This document shows, one piece after another, positions 60,811-64,000 of a stretch of DNA of 64,000 nt (its first letter is position 1; the number at the start of each line of letters is the position of its first letter). The position numbers and the translations under genes are program-made. The notes below the pieces were generated by a model. That model saw nothing but the letters and a program-made list of their open reading frames with translations. It did not search any database and was not told where the DNA came from. This DNA comes from Ralstonia thomasii (GTDB taxonomy: Bacteria > Pseudomonadota > Gammaproteobacteria > Burkholderiales > Burkholderiaceae), in the NCBI RefSeq assembly GCF_958405895.1, contig NZ_CATZAR010000007.1. The stretch is one strand, 5' to 3'.

Positions 60811-61419
60811 TTAAAAAAGAGTGCCCGCCGGGGGACGGAGCACAAAGACGTTGGATACGACATTCCCCGTTCCTGCCGTCTGGTTGACCTGCACAACGCC
60901 GGAGGTATTGCGCAACGCCGTCGATGCAATCGACGCGTCTTGCCTGCCCTCCGCCGCGGGCGCGGCATCCTGACGACGAGACTGTGAAGCCACGCCCGAC
61001 AGGGCACTGTCGGCAAGTGGCTCGATGTGATGGGATTGCTGTTGCACAACCGACGCAGTGGGGGCGATCACCGCGACGTTCACCTGTGCGTTGCCGGCAC
61101 CGCTGGCCTGATTGATCGACACTAGACCCGCCGCACCATTGAAAGACGCGCCCGCCAGCCGGCTCGATGCCGATATGCCTGATCGAACCCGCCCAACAAA
61201 CTGCGATGACACGACGCGGGCCTCATCGGTCGACACGGCGGCCACGTTGGCCTGCACGTTGCCCGCCCCCGAGGCCTGATTGACGGCCACGCGCCCGGCC
61301 GTGTTTGCAGCGGCATCGCCCTCCACCACGGCGGACACCGGCGCACTTTGGGCCCACGCCGCGCCAGCCGGCACGGCGCCCAGCACCGCCACAACGAAGT
61401 GCCACGTTAGAGACCTCAC
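60811..61419 (-). CDS. fapB: FapB-like minor amyloid subunit
   Basis: 202 residues. Signal peptide 1-24. Three repeats of about 32 residues at 36-67, 91-122 and 167-199 follow xGxVxVNQxxGxGNxQxNVxxV, shorter than those in the next gene but built on the same core. Linkers are longer (about 24 and 45 residues). By size and position it matches FapB, the nucleator. The start is GTG 61419, overlapping the upstream stop by four bases (GTGA). Confidence 0.72.
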   Translation of the reverse strand: MRSLTWHFVVAVLGAVPAGAAWAQSAPVSAVVEGDAAANTAGRVAVNQASGAGNVQANVAAVSTDEARVVSSQFVGRVRSGISASSRLAGASFNGAAGLVSINQASGAGNAQVNVAVIAPTASVVQQQSHHIEPLADSALSGVASQSRRQDAAPAAEGRQDASIASTALRNTSGVVQVNQTAGTGNVVSNVFVLRPPAGTLF

Positions 61420-61925
61420 GGCTGCCCGCCACGCGAGAGCGGCGCCAGTGCGCCGCTGATCTGCGACGCAATGCCCGCCGTGGCCTGTACCACTTGCCCG
61501 CCCACGCCGCCGACGGCAGCGCCGCTCACGGCGTTACCGACGGAAAGCCCGCCGGCGGTGGGTTGCAATCCGCTTCCCGTGGATGAAGTCAGGGCGCGCT
61601 GCAGGCCTGTCGTTGCGTTGCTGGTAGCAGCGCGCGATGCGCCGAGTTCGCCGTCAGACAGCACGGACATGACCGACCCGACGGATTGATTGAACGCCTG
61701 CGTAGGAAACGGGCTCACTGCCGTGCGGACGGGCAATGCATCGGTCTGAACGCCCCGATAGGCGACGCGCGGGGTGACATCGCGCTGCACGATGATGTCG
61801 CCTTCATCGGCATGTGCCGGCGCGAAAGCAAGCGCCATCGCCAGACACGCAGCCAGTGCGGTCGGCTCCATCGCGCAAAAGGTCGCCCAACGCCAAGCAT
61901 GGCGCTGTGAGGTGATTGTCGGCAT
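61416..61925 (-). CDS. First gene of the Fap-like operon, function unknown (fapA position)
   Basis: 169 residues with a signal peptide (hydrophobic core ALAACLAMALAFAPAHA, about 23-39, after an unusually long N-region) and a mature part rich in Ser, Thr, Gly and Ala (DIIVQRDVTPRVAYRGVQTD, then GGLSVGNAVSGAAVGGVGG). It lacks the amyloid repeat. In Pseudomonas the first gene is fapA, a regulator of fibre composition; I infer the same slot but see no clear sequence match. The start 61925 has GGAGGAG; an inner Met (61871) would give a neater signal peptide. Confidence 0.6.
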   Translation of the reverse strand: MPTITSQRHAWRWATFCAMEPTALAACLAMALAFAPAHADEGDIIVQRDVTPRVAYRGVQTDALPVRTAVSPFPTQAFNQSVGSVMSVLSDGELGASRAATSNATTGLQRALTSSTGSGLQPTAGGLSVGNAVSGAAVGGVGGQVVQATAGIASQISGALAPLSRGGQP

Positions 61926-62350
61926 GGCTCGCTCCTCCCCGGGGGCCCTAGAGCGACATCCATGCCATGACGACTAACCGCCTGATTTGTCTAGGGAATC
62001 ACCCATCAGGAGAGACCACGCACCCCTCCAGCACGCATTTTTGTGTCATGGCTGAAACAGGCAAGTCACTGAATTGAGGGAAGCAAACCTGCCCGGACAA
62101 GGGATCGTCCGGTCAGGCATGCCAAATGGAATGTTTCAGCCGTGAAGCGGCTACGTTTGTCGACACTCACGCACATACCGCGACAGCGACGACGCTCTCA
62201 CCCCATGAGGCACGCTGGCTCGCTCCCGGCAAGGCGGTCACGCCATGGACTCCAACCACCCGCCGGCGATGGGAAGCTAGAATCGCGCGAACTGCCACCA
62301 TCGACCAGCCGCAAAAAGGTCAATACCACTCACCCGGGAGGATTTGCGCT
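61926..62350. promoter_or_regulatory. Divergent spacer upstream of the Fap-like operon
   Basis: No gene supported. CCCTAGA (61946-61952) and TCTAGGG (61990-61996) form a 7-bp inverted pair in front of the amyloid operon. Further right, CCTGCCCGGAC (62088-62098) pairs with GTCCGGTCAGG (62107-62117), one mismatch, inside a wider perfect pair GGCTGAAAC/GTTTCAGCC (62050-62058/62133-62141). No clear core promoter could be assigned for either direction. Confidence 0.55.
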
Positions 62351-63331
62351 ATGGCCATGAAACGCCTTGTCCTTTCTGCCCTGCTTCTGTTGATGATTGT
62401 GGTGATCGCTGTCCTTGCATCGCCATGGCCCAGCGTGTTGGCCATCCGCGCCATCTTCGATCACGGCGCTGCGCAGGCATCCAACGCATTGGAGCCGTTT
62501 GTTCCCGACGATGTGGCTGTGCAAACCGGCCTGGTCTACGACCCCAGCGATCCGGATGGGCGCCTGGACATCTATCGCGGCAAGGCGGCCACCCCGGACG
62601 GCCCTGTCGTCGTGTGGTTTCATGGCGGCGGATTTGTTTCCGGACGCCGGGCCGATCTCGCCAACTATCTGAAGATCCTCGCAGGCAAGGGCTTTACGGT
62701 CGTCAATGTGGACTACACCATCGCGCCCGAGGCGACCTATCCCACGCCCATCCGGCAGGCCAACAGGGCGCTTGCGTTCCTGTCCGCGCAGGCTTCGCAA
62801 TTGAAGATCAATGCAAACAAGATGGTCTTGGCGGGCGACAGTGCGGGGGCGCAAATCGCGGCGCAGACGGCGGCCCTGGTGACGAACGAGCGCTATGCGC
62901 AAGCGCTGGAAATCTCACCCGAGCCATTGGCAAACCAGATCGCCGGCGTCTTGCTCTATTGCGGCGTGTACGACATCACGCAGATGGGCCAAAGCGGCGG
63001 CTTGGGTGCCTGGTTCGTCAAGGCGACCGCGTGGGCGTACAGCGGCAAGCGAGATTGGCATCAGGTGCCGGGGTTCGACACCATGTCGATCACCCCTTAC
63101 ATCGCCCGCAGCTTTCCGCGCGCGTTTGTGAGTGCGGGCAATGCCGATCCGCTCGGGCCGCAGTCGGTGGCCCTCGCAGCCGCGCTGCAGGCGCAGGGAG
63201 TGAATGTAACGAGCCTCTTCTTCCCGAAGGACTACCAGCCCCAGCTCGGGCACGAATATCAGTTCCGGTTGGACACCGACGCCGGCAAGGGTGCGCTGGC
63301 GCAATCGGTGGCCTGGCTCAGGTCGCTATAG
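62351..63331 (+). CDS. Exported or membrane-anchored alpha/beta hydrolase
   Basis: 326 residues. An N-terminal hydrophobic segment (MKRLVLSALLLLMIVVIAVL after two or three residues) acts as signal or anchor. The hydrolase fold has the oxyanion HGGGF of the hormone-sensitive-lipase/carboxylesterase group, the nucleophile elbow GDSAGA, an Asp near SAGNADPL and a His in LGHEYQF. The substrate is unknown, an ester of small size. GGGAGG lies before ATG 62351. It is divergent from the Fap-like operon; no functional link is evident. Confidence 0.82.
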   Translation: MAMKRLVLSALLLLMIVVIAVLASPWPSVLAIRAIFDHGAAQASNALEPFVPDDVAVQTGLVYDPSDPDGRLDIYRGKAATPDGPVVVWFHGGGFVSGRRADLANYLKILAGKGFTVVNVDYTIAPEATYPTPIRQANRALAFLSAQASQLKINANKMVLAGDSAGAQIAAQTAALVTNERYAQALEISPEPLANQIAGVLLYCGVYDITQMGQSGGLGAWFVKATAWAYSGKRDWHQVPGFDTMSITPYIARSFPRAFVSAGNADPLGPQSVALAAALQAQGVNVTSLFFPKDYQPQLGHEYQFRLDTDAGKGALAQSVAWLRSL

Positions 63332-63335
63332 GTCG

Positions 63336-63381
63336 AAGCGCCGCAAAGCGCGACCGCGCCTGCTTTACGCGCTGCGGCGCG
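63336..63381. repeat. GC-rich imperfect inverted repeat after the hydrolase
   Basis: GCGCCGCAAAGCGCG (63336-63350) faces CGCGCTGCGGCGC (about 63369-63381), differing by a 2-base gap. No T-run follows. The rest of 63332-63614 shows only short GC-rich direct repeats (AGGGCGGC, about 63517-63533) and no gene. Confidence 0.45.
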
Positions 63382-63614
63382 ACGTGAGGTTTGCAGTGAG
63401 CCAAGCTGCCACCTCGCTAACCGGAATGGCATGGCGTTGATTGAGCGACTCGCCCCTGTCCCAGCCCGCCGAGCAAAGACGGCTCGGTCCACTCTAAGCC
63501 GCAGAAGGGCGCGGCCTAGGGCGGCCCAGGGCGGCTTCCGGCTTGCCGGCGACCCGCCCGTAAATCACGGTGCCGCCCCGCCGGATACACGATCTCGCTG
63601 GCGGCCCGCCGCAC

Positions 63615-63941
63615 TCAACGATCCGAGCGCTCGACGACGACCTCGCTAATCTGAAGCACCGGTGCAATGTCGGTGTAGTTGACGATATCGGCCAGGATCT
63701 CCGCGCCGTGCTGCTTCATGGCCGCCTGGAACGCATCGGCCGATTCACAGATGAACGCGCACATCGCCACGTAGGCAGGTGGGGTGCCGGGTGCTCCGCC
63801 GGCCAGGCCTTTATCGACGGTGTAATACGCACAGGCATTGCCAAGTCGCGCCTTCGCCAGCGGCATGTGGCGTTCGCGGTAATAGTCGTGGTCGAAGCGT
63901 GCGCCTTCGGCGTAGGGGTACATCACGGTCACTTTGATCAT
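63615..63941 (-). CDS. EthD-family protein
   Basis: 108 residues of the dimeric ferredoxin-like EthD/REDY fold: MIKVTVMYPYAEGARFDHDYYRERHMPLAKARLG is the typical N-terminal half with the Tyr-x-x-x-His-Met-Pro signature. Members act in degradation of ethers or in polyketide-like ring chemistry, but most are of unknown role. The start has GAGAACCGC upstream. The upstream 59 bases run to the window edge. Confidence 0.8.
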   Translation of the reverse strand: MIKVTVMYPYAEGARFDHDYYRERHMPLAKARLGNACAYYTVDKGLAGGAPGTPPAYVAMCAFICESADAFQAAMKQHGAEILADIVNYTDIAPVLQISEVVVERSDR

Positions 63942-64000
63942 GCGGTTCTCCTTGTGGTCATTTATGGCTTGAAGGATAGAGTGATTGCGGTGGGGCAGAA

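Noticed and set aside
63431..63649. 72-codon plus-strand frame before the EthD gene
   Set aside because: Arg/Ala-rich low-complexity product, overlapping the minus-strand gene, with no ribosome site.

Overview
The window reads as a chromosomal segment of a Burkholderiales beta-proteobacterium, most likely a Ralstonia of the R. pickettii type. The support is high GC with strong G/C third-position use, a complete Gsp type II secretion locus with gspC divergent from gspG-to-gspF, an acidic-cluster porin of the OmpC/Omp32 kind, a fused indolepyruvate ferredoxin oxidoreductase, and a long palindromic intergenic repeat typical of Ralstonia/Cupriavidus. No rRNA, tRNA, CRISPR array, prophage or transposase was seen. 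The species is inference from recognised families, not a database result.

Layout. 0-4.8 kb: 3' end of an unknown gene, a Kef-type K+ efflux antiporter with its KefF-like flavoprotein, a GNAT acetyltransferase and an exported cupin. 4.8-6.3 kb: small unknown genes, including a micro-ORF whose Shine-Dalgarno lies in a strong hairpin, a frameshifted exported protein and an inverted-repeat-rich spacer. 6.3-8.1 kb: an Lrp-type regulator divergent from 4-hydroxyphenylpyruvate dioxygenase. 8.3-8.9 kb: an exported EF-hand protein. 9.1-21.4 kb: type II secretion genes gspC (minus) and gspG-H-I-J-K-(micro-ORF)-L-M-N-D-E-F (plus). 21.4-22.0 kb: a roughly 500 bp inverted-repeat element.

22-32 kb: a PPOX-family protein divergent from a MocR regulator, the 1186-residue indolepyruvate oxidoreductase, exonuclease I, a D-2-hydroxyacid dehydrogenase, an HD phosphohydrolase and a Crp/Fnr regulator. 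32-41 kb: a ferritin-like protein, a porin, a candidate 73-nt small RNA, a NarL-type response regulator, a Cache-domain chemoreceptor and a PelA-like bifunctional polysaccharide hydrolase/deacetylase. 41-52 kb: an SDR with a MarR regulator, an RcsB-like response regulator, an exported serine protease with a lipoprotein, a TetR regulator with an MFS exporter and a clear palindromic operator, a PAP2 phosphatase, an unusual spacer with DnaA boxes and a TAG repeat, a PAS histidine kinase and an amino-acid permease.

52-57 kb is a heat-shock island: a second-type groES-groEL pair and two hsp20 genes, each side with a recognisable sigma-32-like promoter. 57-62 kb is the most distinctive region: a six-gene minus-strand operon that I read as a divergent Fap-type functional amyloid system. 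It has two exported subunits with three amyloid-like repeats each, a C39 cysteine protease (FapD-like), a FapE-like protein, a coiled-coil beta-barrel exporter (FapF-like) and a leading gene of unknown role. The window ends with an exported alpha/beta hydrolase and an EthD-family protein.

Together the segment is rich in envelope and surface functions (type II secretion, amyloid, Pel-like matrix enzyme, porin, PAP2), aromatic amino-acid catabolism (HPD, indolepyruvate oxidoreductase) and stress response (GroESL, Hsp20, Kef).
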